Assembly: GCA_032718475.1 (NCBI GenBank)
Contig: JAUCBJ010005351.1
Span: forward strand, 1 to 39,079
Direction of reading: 5' to 3'
From: Nemertoderma westbladi
Lineage: Eukaryota > Xenacoelomorpha > Nemertodermatida > Nemertodermatidae
Length of the DNA stretch: 39,079 bases
The notes below the pieces were generated by a model. It worked only from the letters and a program-made list of their open reading frames with translations, ran no database searches and was not told the origin of the DNA. The first letter of the stretch is position 1; the number at the start of each line of letters is the position of its first letter. The position numbers were made by a program, and so were the translations under genes. This document shows positions 22,666 to 33,400 of the stretch, piece after piece.

Positions 22666-22969
22666 CCAAACTATTCTAAATAATTATTAACCGGTCGGTA
22701 CATCATATTCATTAACGTCGATATGGTTAATTTGTAATTTTATAATTGGTCAAGTTTCTACAAATATTAAATAGTAGGGAGGGCCGTTATAGTTTTTGCT
22801 GTAAATAATTAATTATTATCCTTTAACTTGGCTCGGTGAGGTTAATGAACTACAAAGTGTTATAATAGCCAACCACTCTAATAGGTAGGCTACGAATTGT
22901 GCACAACCCAGGGCACAACCCAATGCAGAATAGGAAATACGGAAATGTACTTTCACTTTGCAGAGTTTT

Positions 22970-23150
22970 CCCTTAAATGTACATTTAAATATCTTAAATG
23001 TACACTTAGTTAAATGTGCATTTAAAATCATTTGAACAACCCGATTTTGATTGGTTTAAATGTCCATTTAACGAAATGTACATTTAAGATATTTAAATGT
23101 ACATTTAAAGTTAAATGTACATTTAGTTTGAACAACCGGCCCTAGGCCTA
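22970..23150. repeat. Palindrome cluster (TTAAATGTACATTTAA), probable Harbinger terminus
   Basis: The self-complementary 16-mer TTAAATGTACATTTAA and close variants occur about seven times. Two of them lead into TTTGAACAACC (near 23029-23041 and 23127-23138), the second followed by GGCCC. A terminal GGGCCGGTTGTTC with sub-terminal palindromes would suit a Harbinger end, and the dead transposase stops about 310 bp before. I did not find the opposite terminus, so the link is an inference. Confidence 0.55.
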
Positions 23151-23724
23151 TAAACTAACCAGTGAACCACCCCACGATCGGGAATTGCAGTAACTTTCAA
23201 TAAATAACAGTATTTCTTTGCACACGGCTATTGTTGATAAGTTTTTTTAATAAATTTGCCAAAATTTGACACTACAATAGTTCTACATAGATTTCGAGGA
23301 TACAGTAGACCTAGGGTATAACGCCCTTTAAATTGTTCGATTGTATTCTAGAAACCATTATTCGAATGAAAAATTGTAAATAATTTTCACATTTAAATGA
23401 AATTACATTTGCAATGTAAGTTGAGAGTTTCAAATTAGCTAGTCAATAGTTTATAACTACGTGCCGTACATGTTTGGCCCTATGACTATCCCTACTGATT
23501 GAACTCATCAAATGCAAGAGACAATTCGTACGGTAGGCCTACTGTAGCTACTTCTATTTATTTAATTTGCAGAAAATATTTCTAGAACATTATATATATT
23601 TGCAGCATGGCGTGATTTGCAAAGATAATTTCAATTTGAACTATATATATTACATAATGTCTCTGCAGTATTTTAAGTTATCAGAGCTACAGGTATATTT
23701 CTTGAATAATTCGATATATTTCCA

Positions 23725-23990
23725 GATAGAATAAATGGCCTCCATCGAACGATAATTCTTACAATCTTTGAACGCCTATATCTCAGCTGTTTCTCAACGA
23801 AATTCAGATATTGTTACATATTTCGAATCCTTGGAATGCAATCTTTCTAATGATATGATACGACTAATGTGAAGAATGGCTACGATATGGGAGGGTGCGA
23901 TTTCGCAAAAGTCAGAAAGACACTTTTTTAAAACACTTATAAAAAAATTCATAGGCAAAATCGAAAATTACGGCTTCGTGGTGACTACAA
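23725..23990 (+). repeat. Diverged copy of the dispersed palindromic family
   Basis: The landmarks AGAATAAATGGCCT, TATCTCAGCTGTTTCTCAAC, GTTACATATTTCGAATCCTT and AAAACACTTATAA follow the same order as in the right parts of the repeats at 15460-15730 and 35570-35780. It is more diverged and lacks the G-run at this spot. A matching right end (GGGTCATGGTGTA, with a G-run at 25803-25824) lies 1.8 kb further on, which may be the other half of the same copy. Confidence 0.6.
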
Positions 23991-24054
23991 CGTTGAGTTT
24001 AACTAGTTGTGTTCAAATGTCAAGCAATATGATAAAGATTTGTTGATTTTGATG

Positions 24055-24320
24055 GTTGACGTAATTACCTAAAACGACGTCTTGAACACGTCTTGATGGC
24101 ACGTATCTGTGTGATACTTTTCATGGTGGATATAATTACCTAAAATGACGTCTTGAACACGTCTTGATGGCACGTATCTGTGTGATACTTTTCATGGTGG
24201 ATATAATTACCTAAAATTACGTCATGAACACGTCTTGACGGCACGTATCTGTGTGATACTTTTCATGTTGGAAATAATTACCTAAAATTACGTCTTGAAC
24301 ACGTCTTAATGACACATCTA
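24055..24320 (+). repeat. 71-bp tandem repeat, ~3.7 copies
   Basis: ATAATTACCTAAAATGACG marks unit starts at about 24061, 24132, 24202 and 24273. Each unit also holds CTTGAACACGTCTTGATGGC and TGTGATACTTTTCATG. Each unit includes two or three ACGT cores (GACGTC, CACGTC, CACGTA). It is non-coding. Confidence 0.9.
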
Positions 24321-24394
24321 CTTACCACTTATACCTACTGACTGACTACAGTATGAGTACAGTATATTTATATTAGTGGTGGGTATATTTTAGT

Positions 24395-25311
24395 TAGTTA
24401 TTTATATTGGTGGTGGGTGTAGGTGGGTAGGAAAGTAATGAAGTGGGTGCGTGTGGGTAGGATAGGAAGGTAATATGGTGGGTGTGAGTGGGTAGGGAGG
24501 TAATGAGGCGGGTGTGAGTGGGTAGGAAGCAAATGAAGTGGGTGTGAGCGGGTAGGAAGGTAATATGGTGGGTGTGAGTGGGTAGGAAGGTAATGAGGTG
24601 GGTGTAAGTGGGTAGGAAGCAAATGAAGTGAGTGTGAGTGTGTATGAAGGTAATATGGTGGGTGTGAGTGGGTAGGAAGTTAATATGGTGGGTGTGAGTG
24701 GGTAGGGAGGTAATGAGGTGGGTGTGAGTGGGTAGGAAGCAAATGAAGTGGGTGTGAGTGGGTAGGAAGGTAATGAGGTGGGTGTGAGTGGGTAGGAAGC
24801 AAATCAAGTGGGTGTGAGTGGGTATGAAGGTAATATGGTGGGTGTGAGTGGGTAGGGAGGTAATGAGGTGGATGTGAGTGGGTAGGAAGCAAATGAAGTG
24901 GGTGTTGTGAGTGGGTAGGAAGGTAATGAAATGGGTGTGGGTGGGTATGAAGGTAATATGGTGGGTGTGAGTGGGTAGGAAGGTAATATGGTGGGTGTGA
25001 GAGTGTAGGAAGGTAATATGGTGGGTGTGAGTGGGTAGGATGGTAATGAGGTGGGTGTGAGTGGGTAGGAAGGTAATGTTGTGGGTGTGAGTGAGTAGGA
25101 AGGTAATATGGTGGGTGTGAGTGGGTAGGATGGTAATGAGGTGGGTGTGAGTGGGTAGGAAGGTAATATGATGGGTGTGAGTGTGTAGGAAAGTAATGAG
25201 GTGGGTGTGAGTGGGTAGGAAGGTAATGAAGTGGGTGTGAGTGGGTAGGAAGGTAAATAGTGGGAGTGAGTGGGTAGGATAGGTACTATGGTGGGTGTGA
25301 GTGGTGCTATT
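24395..25311. repeat. 30-bp minisatellite (about 30 copies)
   Basis: The unit reads GTGGGTGTGAGTGGGTAGG then AAGGTAATGAG, with AAGTGG and AATATGG variants that alternate. The period is ten codons, so minus-strand frames stay open for hundreds of codons (His/Thr/Pro-rich, PTHTHHITF). The 315-codon frame begins at a TTG, not ATG, so there is no good reason to call it a gene. Strand asymmetry is strong: almost all G on the plus strand and C on the minus strand. Confidence 0.93.
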
Positions 25312-25438
25312 GCGCACCACCAATGACAAGAAAATGGCCAAATTGACCCATTAGGTTTATTATATTTAGATATTTATTTATATTATATTTGGTTTATTAT
25401 TGGTTACATTATATAATAATGTTTTTTCTTTATTATAG

Positions 25439-25502
25439 TATCAACAAACACCGTCAATTTCAATCATAATGTCATGGATCTAAGCGATGTAAAAAGCGAC
25501 GC
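25439..25502 (+). CDS. Possible small coding exon (hypothetical gene)
   Basis: A good polypyrimidine tract and acceptor (TTTTTTCTTTATTATAG) precede 64 bases that are open in one frame (STNTVNFNHNVMDLSDVKSD). They end at a consensus donor, GC|GTAAGT at 25503. Skipping the intron to an AG at 25887-25888 keeps the frame (phase 2) and reaches the stop at 26055. No homology is recognised; support comes only from splice signals and frame. Confidence 0.35.
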
Positions 25503-25888
25503 GTAAGTGCTTGTGTGGTGTAGTTATTTGAATTTGGCGTCTGTTATTGTTACAGTACGTGTCTACAGTAGCACGTCATTTGACGTGCTTGTGTGGTGTT
25601 CCAGTGTAGTATTTGACGTCTGATGACGTAATTGACACGTGTCTACCAAGTCATTTGACGTAAACTGTAGCACGTCTTGGTTTGACGTGCTCAAACACGT
25701 GTTTGACACTTCCAAAATACACGTGGCCAAGACGTCATTTTCACCACGTTTACGTCAAATAATTACGTCGTATCCACGTGTTTTTGACGTGTTGATGCTT
25801 ATAGGGGGGAGGGGGGGGGGGGGGGTGTCCCCCGGTCCGTGTCATCAGAAAATGTATATTACGGTATATTACGGGTCATGGTGTATAG
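25503..25888 (+). other. Putative intron with ACGT-dense block and G-run
   Basis: Between 25557 and 25790 the tetramer ACGT occurs 17 times, as TGACGT (CRE-like) and CACGTG (E-box) sites; about one is expected by chance. It is followed by a G-run at 25803-25824 and by GGGTCATGGTGTA, the right end of the dispersed palindromic family. Whether this is regulatory or just the inside of a transposon cannot be told from sequence. Confidence 0.5.
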
Positions 25889-26057
25889 TATACAAACAGA
25901 GATACACGTGATCCGAGACTGTTCGCTTTTGGATGTGCTTTGTTCGGCTCACCCGTCCCTTAATTTCAACTCTTTTACGACCTTTTTTGATTCCAACCGC
26001 TTGGAGGAGTGCGGTTCATTCTTAGTTAGATGCTTGAACACACTTGAAATAATTTAA
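25889..26057 (+). CDS. Possible terminal exon of an unrecognised gene
   Basis: An open stretch of about 55 codons (IQTEIHVIRDCSLLDVLCSA, later FDSNRLEECGSFLVRCLNTL) ends in TAA at 26055. It is richer in G+C than its flanks. A cluster of AATAAA signals follows at 26393-26415, as expected for a plus-strand 3' UTR. The acceptor (GTGTATAG) has a poor pyrimidine tract and sits at the edge of a repeat element. No family is recognised. Confidence 0.33.
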
Positions 26058-26392
26058 AACATATCTCCGTGTAATTAACTTATTAAATTATTTATTTGTA
26101 TATATATATATATATTAGGTAGTATTAATCATACTTAAATACGCGTTTGAGCCTTTGTTTAAATATTATTTTCTTGGACGATTGTTGCGACTCTTAGCCC
26201 ACTGCCCAATTTCACACAAATTAATTAAAGCTTATATTTGTCCCGGTATTTTGCCTGTCGGTTAATGTACCGTCATTTTAATATTATCCGTCCATTTGGC
26301 TATTGTTTTGTTTGTTTTTGTTACATTGTTTTCCGTTGTTACGTCTCTTCTTGTCAGTTGCTTGTGGCTATTTACTGGTAATTTTTATCGTC

Positions 26393-26415
26393 AATAAACT
26401 TAATAAAAATAAATA
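26393..26415 (+). promoter_or_regulatory. Cluster of poly(A) signals
   Basis: AATAAA occurs at 26393 and 26402, with a further AAATAAAT just after, about 340 bases downstream of the possible terminal exon. It is consistent with a plus-strand transcript end. Confidence 0.35.
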
Positions 26416-26420
26416 CTGGC

Positions 26421-27559
26421 TGACTGGTGTATGATAATTGGCTGGGATGGAAGAGAGACACTTTTTCACACACTTTAGGCAAAAGTTAGAAAGCGGAAAT
26501 AAATTCTTTCTCACCTACGAGTAACAGTGGGCCTAAATACTGAAATTACTGTATGTATAAATTTAGGAGTATATTACCGCGCAACCAACATAGATTCGGT
26601 ACAGTTTCAGCGAGCCTGCTGAGTGAGTGAGTATGTTGATTCCACTTAGTATGTTAGTCAGGTGTTATTATAAGTGGTAAGTCCAAGAGCAGACCTGTTT
26701 TTAACGACATAGGTAACGGCATATTGGTCCAGGAATCGTTAGACCTGTAAACAGGTCTCCTCTTTAACCATTAACGATGCCATTTACACATTATGTATTA
26801 AAGCGGGAAATTTGAATGAATAACCAAAGACAGACAGACAGACGAGCAATCCTGTATTTAACCACTTCTCATACAGCAGTACAGTCATAGCAGCATAGTT
26901 CAGTACTGCAACTGCAGTAGTGCTGTAGTGAGTGTTTACTCCTATACTCCCTAGGTCCCTAACAGGTTGTCGCATTGGCCGAGAAAAAGGTGAAAAGAGG
27001 CCAGTTTTCTGCAGTGCGTGGGGCAGTGGGGCGTGGCTGGTTGCTCTTACGGCTTACACGCCAGCTTACTACAGTACTAGGCCTATATTCTGATATTAGG
27101 TTGTTCGTCTGTTCGTTGTTAGGCCTATGCCTGTATGCAGTTCTGCATTTCAGCAGCAGTTATGTTATTCCTGGATTATTGGCATTGGCTCTACAGCTCT
27201 ATCACACTAGGCCTAAACTGCTAAAAAGCCCAAACATCGAAAGATAATGACTGAATAATTTTGTTTTTTAAGGTTGGTTCGTTGGCAGGTTGGTCAGGCA
27301 GTCATGCACAAACCATAATTAATGCAGTAATTGAACCCTAGCGCTAGCCCAGTCTGCCAGTGACCTATATGGAATATTGACAAAAAGCGCGCCACACGGG
27401 TTCTAGTAAAGCGAAAAGCGCGCCAGCCATGACATTCAAAGTACGCGCCAACCATTCACCATGAAATTTTGCAATTAGTATGTAGTAGTGCAGTAGTGTC
27501 CGACTGCAGGACTGTATTATATTGTAATAATTTATCAGTTTATACTGCAGTATACCTAC
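26421..27559. other. Intergenic stretch, nothing recognised
   Basis: It holds short simple repeats (GACAGACAGACAGACG at 26829, GAGTGAGTGAGT at 26621) and an imperfect inverted repeat around AGACCTGTTT and AAACAGGTCT (26692-26758). The 90-codon frame at 26975 starts at TTG and shows no known family. Confidence 0.5.
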
Positions 27560-28049
27560 CAGTCGGTGAGAAGTCAAAAATTGGACTTCAAGTCCAATTT
27601 TAGACTTCAAGTCCAATTTTGGACTCCAAAGTCCAATATTGGACTTTAGTACAACTCCAAGTGTACCCATGCTGCCATACTGTATATCGGTATTTAAATC
27701 AAAACTGCATCCCGTATCAGTACATATATATTAGATAATTACAATGCAACATTATTTTAATGATCAAATTAATTATTTTATGTATTATACAATTTTATAA
27801 ACAGGGATCGCACACCTACAGTCAGACATCAGTCGTTACTTTTTGCGGTAGTGGTATAGCTTTGCGGTAGCCTTACTGCCTTAGCGGTGTATACCGCGGT
27901 AGCGTAGTTGAGTTATAGCTGTATAGTTCATTCATACCCATACAGCCATACCTGTGGTATTTTCGTATGGCAAAAATAAGACTACTGTAAACTGTAACCT
28001 ATTACCCTATGTTATTGAGTTAATGTTTATTGACTAATTGTTTTGATTA

Positions 28050-28485
28050 GGTTCACTGTGTCAAGTACAATGCACACATCTCTGCATCTCCAACCAGACA
28101 CTGTATAACATTGGAGTTGGAGGTGTCTCATTCAGTCATTGGTTCCCCCAAGCTTGACACTAGAACAAAGCCGCCTCCGCTTTGCAGGACATCGCTTTAA
28201 GCCATGAGGACCAGCCAGTGCACCTCATGCTGTCATGGAGTGAATAAGCATGGTGGACAGCCCATGACTTTCTTGAGACGCATCTTTCTTACTGTCTTAA
28301 AGGACACTGGCCTTGAAGATGTGGATGATCTAATAGCAAATGTCATGGGTGATAAGGCTGTAAGAGTGTAAGGGAGTTGTGGAGGCGCACTTTTGTCAAC
28401 AAGCTGGCACAGCATTCTTAATACATAATAGGGCCTATATATATAATGCAGCTGCAATGAATCATGCCGATTGTAGTAGTAGTAT
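28050..28485 (+). pseudogene. RTE-like LINE 3' end, nested copy
   Basis: This is a plus-strand copy of the fragment also seen at 12126 and 15896. It starts GGTTCACTGTGTCAAGTAC, contains GAATAAGCATGGTGGACAGC and GATGATCTAATAGCAAATGTC, and ends CATGCCGATTGTAGTAGTAG, an (AGT)n tail. Frameshifts (for instance an inserted CTTACTGTC stretch near 28288) break the coding frame. Confidence 0.75.
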
Positions 28486-28529
28486 GTGGTGAGGTTATAG
28501 GGCTCCTTCAATTGGTAAAGTCAAAAGTG

Positions 28530-28605
28530 GCCGTTTATTGTTTTAGTTAGAAAAGCCTGCCTCTGTAACCTGTTCCTTTCCCTCAATTGGTTTATGATTG
28601 GTTAC
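28530..28605 (+). repeat. Short dispersed repeat shared with 36326-36395
   Basis: GTTTATTGTTTTAGTTAGAA and the later CTTTCCCTCAATT blocks match, with substitutions, the stretch at 36326-36395. In both places the repeat sits beside LINE-derived sequence, so it may be part of a larger mobile element. Its identity is unknown. Confidence 0.5.
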
Positions 28606-29499
28606 TTGTTACTTCTGTACTTATTATGTGGAGACCCCAACACGTTAATCAGTTACTAATCCCATTTCATTATCCTGTTATCCAGCCGTTTTATAATACC
28701 ATTCCTGTTGTATGAAAAAATTAGAAGAGACTGAGAGGTGGTGGTCTGGTGGTAGCATCAACTTGTAGTATTTCTTTCTGATAGGGCTCCCATAGCCTTA
28801 GACGAAATCGTAGCTTGAACTGTAGTTAGCCTTAGCAGCAGCTGCAGTTGGCTAACCTGGCATTGCTATCAGTATCCACCAAATATAATTTGTAATTAAA
28901 TATTTGTTGGAGCATAATCTAATCTAGTCCTAAAGACACTATAAAGTCCTGGGTACATAAAGCTGTAAGGTTAGACATAACATGAATGTAAATTGTAAAC
29001 TAAACAATATGCTAAAAGTAAAGTACAAAGTACCTAGAATGCTAGAATGTACCATTATTCTAAGTACAGTACAGTCAGTACACTGAAGATACAAACAGAG
29101 CTGCTAAGGTAACTTTCCATAACTTAACAGCTGTCTGGCTGTCTCTCATCTGTCATGCTTCATGTACCTTTAAGTTCGATTCTCAATGTCACGTCCAAAA
29201 TTGGACTTAAAGTCCAATATTGGACTTTTGTAAAAATTCAAAGCCTTATAAAGAAAGTTCCCCCTGGTGAATTTCAGGTCCCCCTGTTCAAAACTCTTAT
29301 TTTTTGATATATTTTCGATTAAAGAAAAAAAATCCCGCCCGATCCAATTACCCAAGGCCCTGGAACAATTGCCTGATTTGAAGTCCAATATTGGACTCAC
29401 AGAAGTCCAATTTTGGACTTGAAATGGAGTCGAAGTCCAATTTTGGACTCAAGTCCAATTTTTGACTTCTCACCGACTGACCTACAGTATTTTAACATT

Positions 29500-29905
29500 A
29501 AAAGGCGAGCGTAGCGAGCAAATACATTTTGCAGAAATATTAACATTAATAGGCTGATAGCTGGATAGGCAGATAGGGGTACAGTATTAGTCAGATAGTA
29601 CAGTTGGTCAACCGACTGTTTATAAAATACAGATGTGATTAGTCATAAATTGCGAGCTTAGCGAGCAAAAATTTTAAAATTAATAGTGATAGTAGGTTGA
29701 ACTGTTTTTAAATACAGAATGTGATTATGGATTAAATTGCGAGGGAAGCGAGAACGGGAATGTGGTTTTATATTGGTTTTAACAATTGAAAAACTTCTGA
29801 AACAACTCCGTTAATAAACAGATACAGTAGCCTAATAGGGATATTGAAATAATGGATATGAGTAGGATATAATTACAAACGCGAGCGAATTCGAGCATTT
29901 TTTAA
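29500..29905 (+). repeat. Degenerate repeats around GCGAGCxxAGCGAGC
   Basis: GGCGAGCGTAGCGAGCAAAT (29504), TGCGAGCTTAGCGAGCAAAA (29650), TTGCGAGGGAAGCGAG (29738) and CGCGAGCGAATTCGAGCA (29880) are spaced about 90-145 bp apart in otherwise AT-rich DNA. Shared pieces between them (TACAGA-TGTGATTA, TTAACATTAATAG) suggest old tandem copies. No function is visible. Confidence 0.5.
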
Positions 29906-30399
29906 AAATTTAAAATAATTAAAAAAAACATTTTTTGAAAATTTTTTACTCTTTTTAAACATACTACCGGTAGTATATATAATTTCAAGTAGACTGGATA
30001 TGTTGCCAGTGCATTGCTACTGTACATGACATCCATATGCAGTTATGCGCCCCAGGATCCTCAATGCGCGCCACACGACCCTGTTGCTCTGCACCAGGAT
30101 CCTTATTGCGCGCCACACATTTTGACCAAACTCTACATAAATTCCAACCTGGGCCAGTGATGTGTTACACACTTAATATGTGTACATGTCAGTCTATGAA
30201 CCTTCTGGTTTGAAATAAATATATAATAATAAAATAAATTATTTTTGGGTACAATCAGACATTATATTATCAGATTATACCGGTACTGTTATACTACTGA
30301 CTGTCTGACTTGTTAAATTTCTTATATTATTATATTTAGCGTTAGCGTATAGGCCTACCTGTAACAGTAACACTAACTGTAGTGCGGACTGACCCAAAC
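29906..30399 (+). promoter_or_regulatory. Upstream region of RAD50
   Basis: It is AT-rich, with two copies of TGCGCGCCACAC (30064 and 30106); a third, AGCGCGCCACAC, lies at 27387. AGGATCC precedes both nearby copies. I see no convincing TATA box and cannot place a transcription start. The region may also hold a 5' UTR intron. Confidence 0.3.
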
Positions 30400-30414
30400 A
30401 TGAGCTACTGGTAG
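30400..30414 (+). promoter_or_regulatory. Four-codon upstream ORF before RAD50
   Basis: ATG AGC TAC TGG TAG ends three bases before the RAD50 start codon, in the same frame. If the transcript covers it, ribosomes would have to reinitiate or leak past it, which could lower RAD50 translation. It would not exist in the mRNA if GGTAG is used as a splice acceptor just before the start. Confidence 0.45.
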
Positions 30415-30417
30415 GCT

Positions 30418-33400
30418 ATGTCTTCTATTAAGAAAATTAGTATCCTTGGCATTCGAAGTTTTAACCCCGAATCTCCTCAAGTTCTTTCTTTCCAAACACC
30501 ACTTACTCTAATCCAAGGATGTAACGGTGCTGGAAAGACAACTATAATAGAATGTTTGAAATACATTTGCACTGGCGAATCGCCACCTGGGAGTCGGCAT
30601 TCCTTTGTTAATGACCCTAAAGTTGCCAACCTAGCTGAGGTTAACGCTCAGATAAAGCTGGCCCTCACAGACGTTAGCGGGCAACGTATGATAGTCTGCA
30701 GGAGTTTGGTTGCCACGCAGAAACTCAAAAAACTTGAAACGCGAACCATCGATGCTGTTATTACGCGATTCGATCAATCAGGGAAGAAAAGTAGTATCAC
30801 AACTAAATGTGCAGATCTTGATGCTGAGATGGTTCGAGCTCTTGGGGTATCTAAACCTATACTCAACTACGTAATATTCTGCCACCAGGAAGATTCTGCT
30901 TGGCCACTCAGTGAAGGCAAAGTCCTCAAAGAACGATTCGATAGTTTGTTTAACACCTCCAGATACAACAAAGCTTTAGATAATATCAGAAAAATCAAAC
31001 AAGATATGGATAAAGATGTTCGAGAGACTGAGGCGGAAATTAAATACCTTAAACAAAATCGGGATAAAGCTGGTGAAATTAAGGATAATTTATCTAAAAC
31101 AGAAGCGCGAATGCTTGCGTCTAAAGAGTCTATCGATAGGGTGAAGGCTGAGTTAGAACCCATAGAACGAAGATTGAATGAAATTAATATAAAAGTCGAT
31201 GCCATTTATAAACTCGATAAAAAGCTGTCGAATTATAACGCCGAACTTTCAGCTCAGACACGAGCGGTTGAAGAGTTGGAGGTCGCTCTTATAGGCAAGG
31301 AGTTCGATGGTAGTGATGTGGAATTGGTAGCGAAGATCCGGCGCTTAGAGGATGGGGAGGCCGATCGTAATAAAGAGTTACAGGACTGGCGGGTTGAGGT
31401 GGGGAAGCTTACAAAGGACGTCGATCGTTTAAACGCAGAGAAGCGTCGGATGTTGCAGAGTATAGGACAGAGAGAGCAGGAAGTTAAGGTTAATCAGGAA
31501 GATATTAGACAGCGAGATTCCATGATTAAATCCTTTGCTGAAGAATACGATATCGATGGCTTTCAGAATCCGACGTATTCAAAGGAGTCATTGAACCAAT
31601 TCAAAGATTTACTAAAAAGTAAAATCAAAGATAAAGTGGAGGAAAGAGGTAAAAGGAAAGTTGAACATGATAATTCCTTGGAGGATGTTGGCAATACTTT
31701 GAGTAATATTATGGGGGAACAAACATCCCTTCAGCACAAAATAAAAGATAATAAAGAAAAGATGGCAGATCATCGAAGTAAAATTAAAAGTTTCAAAAAT
31801 CAATTAGGCGAGGCGGATGCTGCTGCCAATAAAATCGCTGCGTTGGATAAAAAAATTGAAAAGGTCGAGAGTAAACTTAAGGAGGCCATGGAAGTTGGCA
31901 ACACAGATGTTATGAAGAAAGAGTTGGATGAACTTGAAAGGAGGCGCATTGAGCTCGAGTTTGAACTTCGACAAGTTAGTGAACTCCAGTCAGCTGTTTG
32001 TCGACAATCTGAGGTAAAAGCCAAACTCAACATGTTGAATAAAGATAGAGAAGATAAACTGGAAGTTGTTACTAAGATCACTGCAAAGCATGCAGATAAT
32101 GCTGATATTGTGTTGGGTGAATTTCCAGAAGAGAATTGTCGCGATAAAGTTACAAAGTTTATAGTGGAGAAAGAGTTAGAGCTATCCACAATGCAGGGAG
32201 ATGCTGCTACGATGAATAACAATTTAACCCGAATGGAAGCCGATAGGAGAAACTGTGTGGAGTTACTTCGAGAGAAGGAGCAGGAGGTTCGATCTTTTGA
32301 AGATAAACTTTACGAAGTTGCAGGGAGCCAAGACATTGATAATGAACTGGATAGCACCCAGGCCAACCTCACTCAGCTACAGGACGACAAAGGCGCTCTC
32401 AGTGCTTCTATTCATATATTTAAACAATACGAGAAACGTTTAAAAGAAAGTAAACCTTGTTGTCCACTCTGTCATCGGGGATTCCAGAATATGTCCGATG
32501 TCAATGATTTAGTTTCTGAAATACAGAATAAAGTTTCGATGGTTCCCAGAAAAGTTGAATCCAGAAATAAAGAAATAAAGGAGAAACAAATTAAAATGAA
32601 TAATTTGTTGGAGTTGCGGCCGGCGAAAGAGAAGGTTAATCAGCTTATTGGGGAAGAGATTCCTAATCTAAAGAAGAAAATCGATTCTATGAAGAGAAAA
32701 GTTGAGAGTTTCGAGTCTAAATTGAAAGAAATTAATGAACATAAAGAATTAATAGAGTCAGATCTCGCAATAGCGAGGTCGATGGTTCCAGATCTTCAGC
32801 AATACGATAAAGTCAAGAAGGATCTTAAGGATCTAGTGAAGGAAATTGCTAATGAATCTAAGCATCTTAGAGGGAGTTCTATGACTAATACTTTAGAAGA
32901 AGTGGAAGGGAAGAAAAAATTAGCGGAGTCCCAAATGGATAATTTGTCTAAAACTATACAGCAAAAACGTTCTGAATATGAGACAACTGTAGAAAAGATT
33001 AATAAGTTTGAAAGATCGGTCAATGAACTCATCAGCGAGAAACTGCAAGCATCATCCGCATTGCAGAAACGGTCCCAATTGATGGAACAAAAAGCGGAAC
33101 TAGAAAGAGAATTGAGTGACTTAGAAGTTAAAAGTAGAGAGTTAGTCAAATGTATAGAGCCCTTAGAAACACAACGTAAAGAAACTGCCTCCTCGAAGGA
33201 AAAGATATCGAAATTGAGAGATACTGAGCTGGAGGTAATGCATTCGGAGGCCACTAACATGTTCCAAAGAGGGAAGAACATAGCGGACTTGTCCAATAAG
33301 ATTAACGCTTTCCAGAAATCAGGTAAAGCTGATGCCTTACATCAGTTGAAGGATGATTTGGGTAAAGTCGATGGGAACATTAGCAAACTGGAGAAGCGAA

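Larger units (their letters stand above)
27560..29479. mobile_element. 1,920-bp element with 29-bp terminal inverted repeats
   Basis: It begins CAGTCGGTGAGAAGTC (27560) and ends GACTTCTCACCGACTG (29479). The outer 29 bases are a perfect inverted repeat. Both ends then carry clusters of AAGTCCAATTTTGGACTT-type palindromes (27576-27650 and 29190-29466). The 6-mer ACCTAC directly flanks both sides (27554-27559 and 29480-29485), a likely target duplication. No transposase is visible, so it is non-autonomous; a LINE 3' end (28050-28485) is nested inside. The superfamily is not clear: 6 bp does not fit hAT (8), Harbinger (3) or Mariner (TA). Confidence 0.82.

Noticed and set aside
24394-25341. 315-codon His/Thr/Pro-rich frame on the minus strand
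   Set aside because: It is the translation of a 30-bp minisatellite whose period is a multiple of three. It starts at TTG and other frames of the same array are also open.
26975-27247. 90-codon plus-strand frame
   Set aside because: The start codon is TTG, no domain is recognised, and the sequence is not distinguishable from chance.
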